Source of the DNA: Neisseria subflava | Lineage (GTDB): Bacteria > Pseudomonadota > Gammaproteobacteria > Burkholderiales > Neisseriaceae | DNA length: 64,000 nucleotides | Direction: 5' to 3' | Assembly (NCBI RefSeq): GCF_005221305.1 | Contig: NZ_CP039887.1 | Coordinates: 1,922,001 to 1,986,000 of the forward strand | Shown: one piece after another, positions 10,131 to 18,944 of the stretch | Layout: each line of letters opens with the position of its first letter | Position numbering within the stretch: the first letter of the stretch is position 1 | Notes under the pieces: model-generated | Database searches by the model: none | The model's input: the letters and a program-made list of their open reading frames with translations, nothing else | What the model was told of the DNA's origin: nothing | Translations under genes and position numbers: made by a program

Positions 10131-10309
10131 GGGTTTTCCTGAAAATAGGGAGTCAGACGGCCGGCGTCATCGATAGGGCAACATGCCGTCTGAAAAAATG
10201 GGGATATTCACAGATTATAAATATTTCGGCTGCTTTTTGATAGTGAAACCTCGGTTCTGCCTGTGGAGACACTGCCGGTTTGCAACACAAAGCAATATGG
10301 TTTGAAAAA

Positions 10310-10342
10310 GGGCCGTCTGAACGATTGGGTTTCAGACGGCCT
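10310..10342. terminator. DUS hairpin upstream of ftsE, after the thioredoxin-like gene
   Basis: GGCCGTCTGAA and TTCAGACGGCC around a 9-base loop, 37 bp past the stop of the minus-strand thioredoxin-like gene at 10379. Confidence 0.65.
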
Positions 10343-10378
10343 CAGTATCAGCGTAGGTTAAGCACCTTATCCGCTGTT

Positions 10379-10861
10379 TTATTTACATTTGGTTTTGGCC
10401 AAATTCACGGCGGCGGTCAGGCTTTTTTCGTTGACTTCGCCGGTGATGGTTTGTTTGTAGCCGCATTTCGGCGCTTCGACGACAGTGAAGGGCAATACGC
10501 CGACGTTGTTGCCGTGGGCTTTCATGAAGTTGCGGCTGTTGGCGCCGGTGTAACGCCAAATCGGATAGCTGACCGGCGTTTGTTTCAGGAACTTGCCGAT
10601 GTTGTCGGTCGTATCCAGCGCGATGCCGACCATATCGACGCTGCCTTTTTTCTGAGCTTTGTACCATGCCGACATGGCGGGCATTTCTTTACGGCAGGGG
10701 CCGCACCAGGTTGCCCAAAGGTTGACCACGCGCACGGGGGCTTTGAGCGATTCCAGGCTTTGCGGTTTGTTGTCCTGCCAACCTGCTGTTTCATCGGCGG
10801 CAAAGGCCGGCGCAGCGGTAAAAACGGTGGCGGACAAGAGAAGGGCGGTTAAGGCTTTCAT
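10379..10861 (-). CDS. TlpA-like periplasmic thioredoxin
   Basis: 160 aa. A signal peptide (1-21, ending AFA) exports the protein to the periplasm. The active site WCGPC (Cys53, Cys56) sits in a TlpA/ResA-like thioredoxin fold, and a cis-Pro lies in VLPFTV. Such proteins reduce disulfides in periplasmic or cytochrome c maturation substrates. Two further cysteines (in KCGYK and the terminal KCK) could form a second pair. Single-gene unit upstream of ftsEX on the same strand. Partner substrates cannot be told from sequence. Confidence 0.88.
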   Translation of the reverse strand: MKALTALLLSATVFTAAPAFAADETAGWQDNKPQSLESLKAPVRVVNLWATWCGPCRKEMPAMSAWYKAQKKGSVDMVGIALDTTDNIGKFLKQTPVSYPIWRYTGANSRNFMKAHGNNVGVLPFTVVEAPKCGYKQTITGEVNEKSLTAAVNLAKTKCK

Positions 10862-11030
10862 GGTTGTATCCTTGAGGTTGCCAATCGAAATTGTGTTTAT
10901 TGTAAAACGGTTTGGTGGGTATGCCTACCGATTCATATCAAGATATCAGGTAAAAAGTTTGAGTAAAAATCAGTTGCAGACGATAATAACCGCCATCATT
11001 GAATGATTTTGCAATAATACGGAGACTTTC

Positions 11031-11042
11031 ATGCCGTCTGAA
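11031..11042 (+). repeat. AT-type DUS forming the start of the ArsC-like gene
   Basis: The 12-mer ATGCCGTCTGAA is the AT-type DUS and its first three bases are the start codon. Most other DUS here carry an AG prefix. Confidence 0.85.
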
Positions 11043-11390
11043 TTCACACTTTATCACAACCCGCGTTGCAGCAAATCGCGTGCCGCGCTGGCTTTGCTCG
11101 AAGAAAAAGGCGTTGCCGCCGATGTAGTCAAATATCTGGATACCGCGCCTGATTTGGCGACTTTGCAGGATATGTTTGCCAAACTCGGCATCGAATCGGT
11201 GCGCGGCATGATGCGCACGAAAGACGATTTGTACAAAGAATTGGGTTTGGACAATCCCGATTTGGACAATGCCGCCCTGCTTCAGGCAATCGCCGAACAC
11301 CCTGCCCTGCTTGAGCGTCCCGTTTTGGTAACGCCTACGCGTGCAGCCATCGGCCGTCCGTTGGAAAACATTGCCGCCCTACTCGGCTGA
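11031..11390 (+). CDS. ArsC/Spx-fold reductase
   Basis: 119 aa. The N-terminal YHNPRCSKSR carries the single catalytic cysteine (Cys13) and basic loop of glutaredoxin-dependent ArsC arsenate reductases; a conserved arginine/proline block is visible in RPVLVTPTRAAIGRP near the C-terminus. No arsR, arsB or acr3 gene is nearby, so an arsenic role is uncertain and a YfgD-like function is possible. The start codon is part of an AT-type DUS: ATGCCGTCTGAA at 11031-11042 encodes MPSE. A GGAG ribosome site precedes it by 7 bases. Confidence 0.85.
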   Translation: MPSEFTLYHNPRCSKSRAALALLEEKGVAADVVKYLDTAPDLATLQDMFAKLGIESVRGMMRTKDDLYKELGLDNPDLDNAALLQAIAEHPALLERPVLVTPTRAAIGRPLENIAALLG

Positions 11391-11415
11391 CGGGGTTGGA
11401 TAAGGTCGTCTGAAG

Positions 11416-12072
11416 ATGATTTCCCTGCTTAAAAGCCGCAATGGCCTGCGATATTACCTGTTTCGCGGCCTTGCTTTGAGCGTTCTGCTGGTGTGCGGTA
11501 TTTTTTTGACCGGCACATGGCAGATTTACCGGACAGGTTTGCAAACCTTGCCGAAGGACGCTCATGCCGATGCGGCGGTGGTGTTGGGTGCGGCGGCGTG
11601 GGACAAACGCCCGTCGCCGGTATTCCGTGAGCGCATCAACCACGCCATTACGCTCTACCAAAGCCATCGGGTCGGTAAAATCATTTTCACCGGCGGGACA
11701 CCCAAAAAAGGATTTATGACCGAAGCCGAAGTGGGGCGCCGATACGCGCTCAAGCAGGGCATACCGGCGCACAATATCCTGTTTGAAAACACGTCGCGCA
11801 ACACTTACGAAAACCTGCGCAATATCGTCCCCATCATGCACGCCAACGGAGTCGGCAGTATTATCGTTGTCAGCGACCCGTATCATTTGGCGCGTGCCGA
11901 AGAAATGGCCGCCGATTTGGGCTTGTCAGATGCGCAGTTCTCCGCCACCCCGACCACGCGCTTTGATGAGCGCAGCAAGAAAGCCAAGTTTCTGATGCAG
12001 GAGAGCTATTCTTTGTTTCTCTACCGTATCGGCAAATGGAGCGATGCCGTTTGGAATTGGATAGGTGGTTGA
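11416..12072 (+). CDS. DUF218 (YdcF/SanA-like) membrane-anchored protein
   Basis: 218 aa. One N-terminal membrane segment (about 15-37) is followed by a DUF218 domain with AAVVLGAAAW, IIFTGGTP, ENTSRNTYENL and IVVSDPYHLARA, the conserved blocks of the YdcF/SanA/ElyC family. These proteins affect envelope integrity and vancomycin exclusion in enterics; the reaction is not settled. It starts 25 bp after the ArsC-like gene, with an AGGTCGTCTGAA DUS variant in between, and is probably co-transcribed with it. Confidence 0.85.
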   Translation: MISLLKSRNGLRYYLFRGLALSVLLVCGIFLTGTWQIYRTGLQTLPKDAHADAAVVLGAAAWDKRPSPVFRERINHAITLYQSHRVGKIIFTGGTPKKGFMTEAEVGRRYALKQGIPAHNILFENTSRNTYENLRNIVPIMHANGVGSIIVVSDPYHLARAEEMAADLGLSDAQFSATPTTRFDERSKKAKFLMQESYSLFLYRIGKWSDAVWNWIGG

Positions 12073-12093
12073 GCCTTCGGTAATCCATGTAAA

Positions 12094-12128
12094 AGGCCGT
12101 CTGAATCCTTTTAGGTTTCAGACGGCCT
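12094..12128. terminator. DUS hairpin between convergent genes
   Basis: AGGCCGTCTGAA and TTCAGACGGCCT around an 11-base loop, between the stops of the DUF218 gene (plus) and the 85-aa membrane protein gene (minus); it can end both. Confidence 0.75.
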
Positions 12129-12142
12129 AAATGTATGCTTAC

Positions 12143-12400
12143 TTATTGATATTGATTTGCAGCTATACTGCCAAAAATGACTACAGCCAGCACCAGATAA
12201 ATTGCCATTACGATGGCAAACAGAATCAAGGCAGCCTTGAAATAATTGGCTTTATTCGGATTGGTGTTTGAGCTGAATGCCCACACAAGCATCATGATCA
12301 GATTGACCAGCGGAATCATCATAATCAAGTTTGTTAGCAACCATTCTTTGACGCTTACAACAGGAGCCTGCTGATGGCCGATTTGGTTTTGTCCGTTCAT
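12143..12400 (-). CDS. Small two-helix membrane protein, unknown function
   Basis: 85 aa. A polar N-terminus (MNGQNQIGHQQAPVVSVKEW) is followed by two hydrophobic segments (about 20-44 and 56-80) separated by a polar NTNPNKANYF loop, so a hairpin in the inner membrane is likely. The shape resembles small YqaE/DUF4870-like membrane proteins, but no family can be assigned by eye. Flanked by DUS hairpins on both sides, so a single-gene transcript. AT content is higher than in the neighbours. Confidence 0.7.
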   Translation of the reverse strand: MNGQNQIGHQQAPVVSVKEWLLTNLIMMIPLVNLIMMLVWAFSSNTNPNKANYFKAALILFAIVMAIYLVLAVVIFGSIAANQYQ

Positions 12401-12465
12401 ACGTACCCAGTAATTTTGTTGAAAGAACAGTAATTATACTCATTAAATCTTTATGGGCATAGCAT

Positions 12466-12499
12466 GCTCAGGCCGTCTGAATCTTCAGACGGCCTGAGC
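12466..12499. terminator. DUS hairpin after the binding-protein gene
   Basis: GCTCAGGCCGTCTGAA and its complement form a 16-bp stem with a 2-base loop, just past the stop of the minus-strand gene at 12518. Confidence 0.8.
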
Positions 12500-12517
12500 C
12501 TATGATTTTTGCAGCCG

Positions 12518-13612
12518 CTATTTCAATTGGATGTAAAACGTACCGTCCGGCACGACGGGCAGGTATTTGCGGTAGAAGTCCAGATAGGTCTTGTTTGGGT
12601 CTATGTCGGCAAACTGCTGCGGATACAGGGTTTTGGCGATAAATTGCGCGCTGGCCAAATCGGCGAGCGAGCGGGAGGCGGTGTGGTAGATGCCGTAAAC
12701 GCGTTTGTTTTTGACGGCAGGAATGTCTGCCCAGCCTTTGCGTTTGACAAATCCGGCCAGGCGGCGTTGCGCATCGGCCTGGCTGATGCCTATGCCCATC
12801 GCCATAATGTCAGGCTTGTCTTTATGGCCGTTTTCCGTCCCCGAAATGACGATGACGTCGGGTTTGGCCGTCAGGAATTTTTCAGGGTTTATCGGTCCCC
12901 AGTTTTTAACGTAAGGCGCGGCGATATTGTTGCCGCCTGCTGTGTCGGCAATCGCGCCCCACATATCTTTGCCGAAGGTGTAGCTGTATTCGGACGGGCC
13001 TTTGTCGCCGAACTCGATATAGATTTTCGGTTTGGACTGCTTGGCGCGTGCGACGCGTTTTTGGATGTCGGCAATGCCTCGGGCGTATTCGGCGGCAATT
13101 TTTTGGGCGCGCGCCTGCGTACCGTTGAGTTCGCCGAAAATTTCCGCACTGCGCGTGTGCCGCGCGACGGTTTCGGCGTTGAAATCGACCACGACGACGG
13201 GTATGCCTGCCGCTTTAATGCGCGGCAGATGGGTGGCGATGGCCTTATACTGCCAGTCGGCCAGAATCAATACGTCCGGCTTGAGCGCGAGCGTTTTCTC
13301 CAGTGAAAACGTGCCGGTGTTGATGTTGCCGATGTCCGCAATGTTTTGCAGCGTAGGCAGCTTCTGTTTGAACATCGCCCAGCTGCCGGGATTGAATTTC
13401 TCCCAAAACTCACGCGAAATGCCGATGACGTTTTTAAATTTGTCCGCGCCCGTTACCGCGATATAGTCGGGATAGTAAAACGCCAAAACCGCGCGTTTGA
13501 CAGGGACATCGACTTTGACTTCGCGTCCCAATACATCTTTGATAGTTTTGATTTCGGCTTGGGCAAAAAGGGGCAGGAGGGCGAGGGCGGCAAATAAAGC
13601 GCGTTTGTTCAT
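12518..13612 (-). CDS. Orphan iron/siderophore-type ABC periplasmic binding protein
   Basis: 364 aa. A cleavable signal peptide (1-19, FAQA) leads into a Peripla_BP_2 (FepB/BtuF-like) fold: the N-lobe from TIKDVLGREVKVDVPVKRAV, the KPDVLILADWQ block, a long helical linker, and the C-lobe KPDVIVISGT block. The family binds ferric siderophores, haem or cobalamin. It is large for the family and has no permease or ATPase beside it, so it must use a system encoded elsewhere. A Fur-box-like site lies 18-36 bp before the start, supporting iron-regulated expression. Ligand unknown. Confidence 0.85.
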   Translation of the reverse strand: MNKRALFAALALLPLFAQAEIKTIKDVLGREVKVDVPVKRAVLAFYYPDYIAVTGADKFKNVIGISREFWEKFNPGSWAMFKQKLPTLQNIADIGNINTGTFSLEKTLALKPDVLILADWQYKAIATHLPRIKAAGIPVVVVDFNAETVARHTRSAEIFGELNGTQARAQKIAAEYARGIADIQKRVARAKQSKPKIYIEFGDKGPSEYSYTFGKDMWGAIADTAGGNNIAAPYVKNWGPINPEKFLTAKPDVIVISGTENGHKDKPDIMAMGIGISQADAQRRLAGFVKRKGWADIPAVKNKRVYGIYHTASRSLADLASAQFIAKTLYPQQFADIDPNKTYLDFYRKYLPVVPDGTFYIQLK

Positions 13613-13629
13613 GAGCGGATCCTTTAAAA

Positions 13630-13648
13630 GAAATAATTATCATTATAT
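13630..13648 (-). promoter_or_regulatory. Candidate Fur box
   Basis: On the coding strand of the binding-protein gene the site reads TATAATGATAATTATTTCT, matching the GATAATGATAATCATTATC consensus at about 14 of 19 positions by eye. Its place just before the start fits repression by Fur-Fe. Confidence 0.6.
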
Positions 13649-13775
13649 TTGATTTGTTTTCAGGAGAAAAGTCCCAGACGGTCCTTCTGCGCCAACATTA
13701 TTTTCAGACGGCCTTACATTGTTTAAACCACGCCGAAAAAGTAAAATACCTGTTTTCAAAGACTTTGGAGCCATC

Positions 13776-15170
13776 ATGACCGTCAAAACCCGTTTCGCCC
13801 CCAGCCCCACCGGCTACCTGCACATCGGCGGTGTGCGCACCGCCTTGTTTTCATGGGCGTTTGCCCGTCATCACAAAGGCGAATTCCTATTGCGTATCGA
13901 AGACACTGACTTGGCGCGTTCCACCGCCGAATCCGTCAACATCATCCTCGACGGCATGAAATGGGTCGGCCTGAACTACGACAACGCCGACAACGTCGTT
14001 TACCAAACTCGCCGTTTCGACCGCTACAAAGAGGTCATTGCCGAACTTTTAGAAAAAGGCCATGCCTACTACTGCTATTGCAGCAAAGAAGAGTTGGAAG
14101 GCATGCGCGAGAAAGCCGAAAAAGAAGGCACGGCGACTTACGACCGCCGCTGGCGCCCCGAAGCAGGCAAAACCCTGCCCGAAATCCCTGCCGACGTGCA
14201 ACCTGTCGTCCGCTTCAAAACGCCTTTGGACGGCGTTACCCAGTGGACGGACTTGGTCAAAGGCGAAATCTCCATTCCCAACGAAGCGCTCGACGACCTG
14301 ATTATCGCCCGCGCCGACGGCACGCCGACCTACAACTTCTGCGTCGTCGTGGACGACTACGACATGGGCGTTACCCACGTTATCCGCGGCGACGACCATG
14401 TGAACAACACTCCGAAACAAATCAACATCTTAAAAGCCATCGGCGCAAACCTGCCCGAATACGGCCATCTGCCGATGATTCTTAACGAACAAGGCAAAAA
14501 AATCTCCAAACGCAGCGGTGATACCGTTGCTATTACCGATTTCGGCGCAATGGGCATCCTGCCCGAAGCCATGCTCAACTATCTGGCGCGTTTGGGTTGG
14601 GCGCACGGCGACGACGAGTTCTTCACGATGGAACAATTCATCGAATGGTTCGATTTGAAAGACGTTTCCCCGTCTCCCAGCCGTATGGACTTGAAAAAAC
14701 TCTACTGGATCAACGGCGAACACATCAAAATCACCGCCAACGAAAAACTTGCCGAACTCGTCAAACCCCGCCTCGCCCTGCGCGACATTTACGACACGGC
14801 AAAACCTGCGTTGGAAGACGTGTTGGCACTGATCAAAGACCGCGCCCAAGACCTGAACACCCTCGCCGACGAGTGCCTCTACTTCTACGTCAAACAAACG
14901 CCTGCCGAAGCAGACGTGCAGAAACACTGGGACGACGAAGCTGCCGCCCGTATGCTGCGCTTTGCCGAACGCCTCGAAGGTTTGGAAGACTGGAATGCCG
15001 AAGCCATCCACGACCTGTTCAAACCCTTCTGCGACGAAGAAGGCATCAAAATGGGCAAACTCGGCATGCCCCTGCGCCTCGCCGTCTGCGGCACGGCGAA
15101 AACCCCCAGCGTCGATGCCGTGTTGGCATTGATCGGCAAAGAAGAAGTGTTGAAACGGATACGTTCGTAA
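13776..15170 (+). CDS. gltX: Glutamyl-tRNA synthetase
   Basis: 464 aa from ATG at 13776, chosen because GGAG lies 5 bases upstream and the protein then begins MTVKTRFAPSPTGYLHIGG as in the family. It charges tRNA-Glu in the cytoplasm. The HIGH-type motif is LHIGG (about 15-19) and the KMSKS-type motif is KKISKRSGD (about 242-250). The C-terminal anticodon-binding domain runs to the end. Single-gene unit closed by a long DUS hairpin. Confidence 0.97.
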   Translation: MTVKTRFAPSPTGYLHIGGVRTALFSWAFARHHKGEFLLRIEDTDLARSTAESVNIILDGMKWVGLNYDNADNVVYQTRRFDRYKEVIAELLEKGHAYYCYCSKEELEGMREKAEKEGTATYDRRWRPEAGKTLPEIPADVQPVVRFKTPLDGVTQWTDLVKGEISIPNEALDDLIIARADGTPTYNFCVVVDDYDMGVTHVIRGDDHVNNTPKQINILKAIGANLPEYGHLPMILNEQGKKISKRSGDTVAITDFGAMGILPEAMLNYLARLGWAHGDDEFFTMEQFIEWFDLKDVSPSPSRMDLKKLYWINGEHIKITANEKLAELVKPRLALRDIYDTAKPALEDVLALIKDRAQDLNTLADECLYFYVKQTPAEADVQKHWDDEAAARMLRFAERLEGLEDWNAEAIHDLFKPFCDEEGIKMGKLGMPLRLAVCGTAKTPSVDAVLALIGKEEVLKRIRS

Positions 15171-15182
15171 GGCATGAATAAT

Positions 15183-15230
15183 AAAAGGCCGTCTGAAAAC
15201 TGGGGATACCAAGTTTTCAGACGGCCTTTT
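15183..15230. terminator. DUS hairpin after gltX
   Basis: AAAAGGCCGTCTGAAAACT pairs with AAGTTTTCAGACGGCCTTTT around a short loop, 12 bp past the gltX stop. Confidence 0.8.
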
Positions 15231-15460
15231 CTAATAAAACCAGAAAATAATGGAATAAGGCAGAGAATAATATGAGAAAATAATAGCGACCTGCCTGCTG
15301 CAACAGTTGATTGAATTAACTTTTATCAGCAGCCTGAATGTCCGGATTGGATAAAATAAACCATCAAGAACAAAGACCAACAAGCCTATTATGTACTTGG
15401 CGGCTGAAAAATCGGCTCTGCGCTTTACTTTACAAATCAAACAACTTTAAAGGAAAACCC

Positions 15461-15799
15461 ATGAAAAAAACCTTACTTGCCCTGATGATGTTATCCGCCG
15501 CCGCCGCGTATGCCGGTGAGGCGGAAGACCGTTTGTTGTCCGTCCAATCAGTTTACCGTGCCGCTTTGCATGAGCAAAACAGCAACGACAGCAAAATCAT
15601 TTCCCTGCAAAGCGATTTGGAAAGTGCGCAGCGCCGTTTGCAGGCAGCGCAATCTGATATTGACCGTTTGAAAGGCGAAATTCAAACGGCCTTGGCTCAG
15701 AAAGAGCAGCAAAATGCCAAGTTGCAACAGGCCGGCCAGATGTTGGACGCGGCTTGGAATGCCGTTTACGGTGCAGGCGGCAGCAAGGCGAAGCAATAA
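15461..15799 (+). CDS. Small periplasmic coiled-coil protein
   Basis: 112 aa from ATG at 15461, chosen over an upstream in-frame start because AAAGGAAAACCC precedes it and a signal peptide follows (MKKTLLALMMLSAAAAYAG). The mature part is largely a heptad-like helix (about 35-90, LQSDLESAQRRLQAAQSDI...), then a Gly/Lys tail. It could be a periplasmic spacer or chaperone-like protein; no family is recognised. The 290 bp upstream hold the gltX terminator and AT-rich sequence with no other gene seen. Confidence 0.75.
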   Translation: MKKTLLALMMLSAAAAYAGEAEDRLLSVQSVYRAALHEQNSNDSKIISLQSDLESAQRRLQAAQSDIDRLKGEIQTALAQKEQQNAKLQQAGQMLDAAWNAVYGAGGSKAKQ

Positions 15800-15858
15800 T
15801 TTAGACATTGTATTATTTGCGTTTTACGCTTCTTTTATCATATTTATAAGGAAACCTC

Positions 15859-16194
15859 ATGTCCCTACCTCCCTGCCCGAAATGCCACTCCGAATATACT
15901 TACGAAGACGGCGCTCAATACGTTTGCCCTGAGTGCGCCCATGAGTGGAACGAGGCCGATGCTGCGGCTGCAAGCGATGATGCCTTGGAAGTCAAAGATG
16001 CCAACGGCACGGTCTTGCAAGATGGCGATACGGTTGTCTTGATTAAAGATCTGAAAGTCAAAGGCAGCTCTATGGTCATCAAGCAAGGCACCAAAATCAA
16101 AGGCATCCGCTTGCAAGAGGGCGACCACAATATCGGTTGTAAAATCGATGGCAGCGCGATGAATTTGAAGTCTGAGTTCGTCAAAAAAGCCTAA
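15859..16194 (+). CDS. PhnA/YjdM-family zinc-ribbon protein
   Basis: 111 aa. The N-terminal zinc ribbon has CPKCH and CPEC (Cys7, Cys10, Cys27, Cys30 approximately), followed by an acidic linker and the PhnA C-terminal domain ([26 protein letters not shown]). The family is named from phosphonate operons, but its members are not required for phosphonate breakdown and the role is unclear. It follows the coiled-coil gene by 59 bp with AAGGAAAC before the ATG, and is closed by a DUS hairpin. Confidence 0.88.
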   Translation: MSLPPCPKCHSEYTYEDGAQYVCPECAHEWNEADAAAASDDALEVKDANGTVLQDGDTVVLIKDLKVKGSSMVIKQGTKIKGIRLQEGDHNIGCKIDGSAMNLKSEFVKKA

Positions 16195-16208
16195 AGATTT
16201 TATTTTTG

Positions 16209-16252
16209 AAAAGGCCGTCTGAAATCCGAAGATTAGGATTCAGACGGCCTTT
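16209..16252. terminator. DUS hairpin after the PhnA-like gene
   Basis: AAAGGCCGTCTGAAATCC-type stem and its complement; a single AGGTCGTCTGAA variant follows at about 16321 before recQ. Confidence 0.75.
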
Positions 16253-16411
16253 ATACATTCCATTCAAAATAAAACAAATCTTTATTTAAAATTAAATAAA
16301 TTTGATAGATTTGAATTTGAGGTCGTCTGAAAAAGCAGCGGCAAAATGTTCCGCACATACGCGGGTGTAAAACCGTTAAAATAACGCTTTCTCCTATTCT
16401 ACGGAATCATT

Positions 16412-18721
16412 ATGCCTCAGCCGACCGCCAAACAGATTTTGCACGAAGTATTCGGTTATCCCGAATTTCGTGGCAAGCAGGAGGCTATCGTCAATGCTTT
16501 GGCCGGAGGCGAGAGTTTGATGGTGCTGATGCCGACGGGCGGGGGCAAGTCTTTGTGTTACCAGATTCCGGCGCTGATGCGCGAAGGCGTGGCGGTTGTC
16601 GTATCGCCGCTGATTGCGTTGATGAACGACCAAGTGGCCAGCCTGCATGTGGCCGGGATTGAAGCGGCGGCAGTCAACAGCAGCACATCGGCAGATGAGG
16701 CGCGCGAGATTGCCGACAAGCTTGCCCAAGGCCGTCTGAAACTGCTTTATGTCGCGCCGGAACGCTTGGTTACCGACCGCTTTTTGCGTTTTCTCGACCA
16801 ACAAACCGTCAGCCTGTTTGCCATTGATGAGGCGCATTGCGTCAGCCAATGGGGACACGATTTCCGCCCCGAATATCAACAGCTCGGCATGCTTGCCGAA
16901 CGCTATCCGAACATCCCGCGCATCGCCCTGACCGCTACCGCCGATGCGGCCACGCGCGCCGACATCAAGCATTATCTGCACTTGGACAATGCGCCCGAAT
17001 TTATCTCCAGCTTTGACCGCCCGAATATTTATTATCAGGTTATCGAAAAAAATAATGGCAAAAAACAATTGCTGGATTTCATCCGCAAGCAGATGCATGG
17101 GCAAAGCGGCATTGTGTATTGCCTAAGCCGTAAAAAAGTTGAGGATGTGGCGCAGTTTTTGTGTGAAAACGGCTTGGAGGCGATTCCATATCATGCCGGT
17201 TTGAGCATGGACGTGCGTGAGGAAAACCAACGCCGCTTTACGCATGAAGACAATATTATTGTGGTGGCGACCGTGGCGTTCGGCATGGGCATAGACAAAC
17301 CCGACGTGCGCTTTGTCGCCCATCTCGATATGCCCCAGAGTGTCGAACATTTCTATCAGGAATCGGGGCGCGCCGGCCGGGACGGGCTGCCAGCCGTGAG
17401 CTGGCTGTGTTACGGCTTGAACGATTGGGTGTTGCTGCGCGAACGGATTGCCGAAGGCAACAGCGACGAGGTGCAAAAGCAAATCGAAATGCAAAAACTC
17501 GATGCCATGCTTTCCGTCTGCGAAACCGCCGCCTGCCGCCGCGTACTGTTGCTCAAACATTTCGGCGAAGAATCCGAACCCTGCGGCCATTGCGACAACT
17601 GCCTGCATCCGCCCGTGCGGTTTGACGGTAGGGTGTTGGTGCAAAAATTACTCAGCTGCGTGTACCGCGCCGGACAACGCTTTGCCGCCGGTTACATCAC
17701 CAACCTTTTGCGCGGTAAAAGCGACGATTGGATACAGCGCAACGGCCATGACAAGTTATCCACATTCGGCATCGGCAGCGAACAGACCGACAAGGAGTGG
17801 CGCAGTGTCATCCGCCAGTGCATCAGCCTGGGCTATCTCACCGTCAACGTCGAGCAACATCAAGCCTTGCAGCTGACCGAAGCGGCAAAAAAAGTCCTCA
17901 AGGGCGAAACCGAAGTCATGCTGCGCCCCCTGCGCCGCGAAAAAACGGCCACCCAAAAGCCGAAAGACGATTGGTTGCGTACCGAGCGCGAAGAGCGTTT
18001 GTGGCAGGCATTGCGCCAATGGCGGCAACAACGCGCCCGGGCAGAAGAAGTGCCGGCCTATGTGGTCTGCGGCGACAAAACCCTGCGCGATATTGTCGAA
18101 AAAATGCCCCGAAATTTGGAAGATTTACATCAAATCTACGGCTTGGGCGAGGCGAAAATCAATAAATTCGGTTTGGAGGTACTCGACGTTTGCGAAACGG
18201 CTGAAGCTGGTACGGTTTCCACAGACAGCGCACAAGTTATCCACAGCTTGGGCGAGCGCGAACAGGCCTTAAAACAGGCTTTGGAAACTTGGCGCGAGCA
18301 GCAGGCAAGTGCCGATCAAGTGACGCTGGGGACGGTATTCTCCAACGAAAGCATGGACGACTTGCTGACCAATACGCCTGCCGAACCCATCGACCTTTTG
18401 GGCGTGTATAAACTCGGCGAAAAACGTATCGAACAATACGGCGAGGGTATTTTAAACATCTGCAGCCCGTTTTCAGACGGCCTGAGCGAAGAGGACAAAC
18501 GCAAACGCCGATTGATGCGCCGTTTGCTTCAGTGGAACATCGATACTGCCCGCCATGAAGGCCTCGAAGCCTATCAGATATGCAGTAAAGTCACCTTGCG
18601 CGCCATTGCCGCCCGACGGCCGCAAGATTTGGCGGAGCTGGCAGAAATCCACGGCATAAGTGTGGAAAAAACCGATAAATATGGCGCGGAAATTGTCGAA
18701 TTGTGCAAACAAGCGGATTAA
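16412..18721 (+). CDS. recQ: ATP-dependent DNA helicase RecQ with three HRDC domains
   Basis: 769 aa, much longer than E. coli RecQ. It unwinds DNA 3'-5' in recombination and repair and, in pathogenic Neisseria, contributes to pilin antigenic variation. Walker A is PTGGGKS (about 46-52), the DEAH box lies near 143-146 and the RecQ zinc knuckle includes CGHCDNC near residues 390-396. The C-terminus carries three HRDC repeats, starting near residues 527, 614 and 697, each ending in a GxxKxxxYG/FG...C pattern. Three HRDCs is the known neisserial form. DUS cores sit in the gene at about 16732 (encoding GRLK) and 18474 (SDGL). Confidence 0.96.
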   Translation: MPQPTAKQILHEVFGYPEFRGKQEAIVNALAGGESLMVLMPTGGGKSLCYQIPALMREGVAVVVSPLIALMNDQVASLHVAGIEAAAVNSSTSADEAREIADKLAQGRLKLLYVAPERLVTDRFLRFLDQQTVSLFAIDEAHCVSQWGHDFRPEYQQLGMLAERYPNIPRIALTATADAATRADIKHYLHLDNAPEFISSFDRPNIYYQVIEKNNGKKQLLDFIRKQMHGQSGIVYCLSRKKVEDVAQFLCENGLEAIPYHAGLSMDVREENQRRFTHEDNIIVVATVAFGMGIDKPDVRFVAHLDMPQSVEHFYQESGRAGRDGLPAVSWLCYGLNDWVLLRERIAEGNSDEVQKQIEMQKLDAMLSVCETAACRRVLLLKHFGEESEPCGHCDNCLHPPVRFDGRVLVQKLLSCVYRAGQRFAAGYITNLLRGKSDDWIQRNGHDKLSTFGIGSEQTDKEWRSVIRQCISLGYLTVNVEQHQALQLTEAAKKVLKGETEVMLRPLRREKTATQKPKDDWLRTEREERLWQALRQWRQQRARAEEVPAYVVCGDKTLRDIVEKMPRNLEDLHQIYGLGEAKINKFGLEVLDVCETAEAGTVSTDSAQVIHSLGEREQALKQALETWREQQASADQVTLGTVFSNESMDDLLTNTPAEPIDLLGVYKLGEKRIEQYGEGILNICSPFSDGLSEEDKRKRRLMRRLLQWNIDTARHEGLEAYQICSKVTLRAIAARRPQDLAELAEIHGISVEKTDKYGAEIVELCKQAD

Positions 18722-18739
18722 TTGACCGCGTTTATTGTC

Positions 18740-18787
18740 AAAGGCCGTCTGAAACCCAATCAAGTATGGTGTTTCAGACGGCCTTTT
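18740..18787. terminator. DUS hairpin after recQ
   Basis: AAAGGCCGTCTGAAAC pairs with GTTTCAGACGGCCTTT around a 15-base loop, ending in TTTTT on the plus strand. Confidence 0.8.
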
Positions 18788-18840
18788 TGAATTTTTAATT
18801 TTTATAAAACAATAAATAAGAAAATATTTGTATTGAATGT

Positions 18841-18870
18841 GTCAGTTTTTTGAGGCCGTCACGTCTAAAC
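18841..18870 (+). promoter_or_regulatory. Candidate ECF-type promoter of the doxX-hvf operon
   Basis: CGTCTAAA at 18862-18869 contains TCTAA, the -10 form of E. coli sigma-E-like promoters, about 80 bp before doxX. A -35 would fall near 18841 (GTGTCAG region) but is not a good match to a known consensus. Suggested because an ECF sigma gene sits at the end of the same locus. Confidence 0.3.
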
Positions 18871-18944
18871 AGGCATGAAATATGGGATGGTGCCGATTGA
18901 TTTTTCGTCCCATCCTATTCAACACACATCAATAAGGAAAATAA

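Noticed and set aside
11031..11390. Arsenic-resistance operon
   Set aside because: Only an ArsC-like gene is present; no regulator, pump or second ars gene lies nearby.
14430..15212. A 260-codon minus-strand open frame
   Set aside because: Antisense to gltX.
15859..16194. Phosphonate utilisation locus
   Set aside because: The PhnA-like protein is alone; no C-P lyase or phosphonoacetate hydrolase genes are near.
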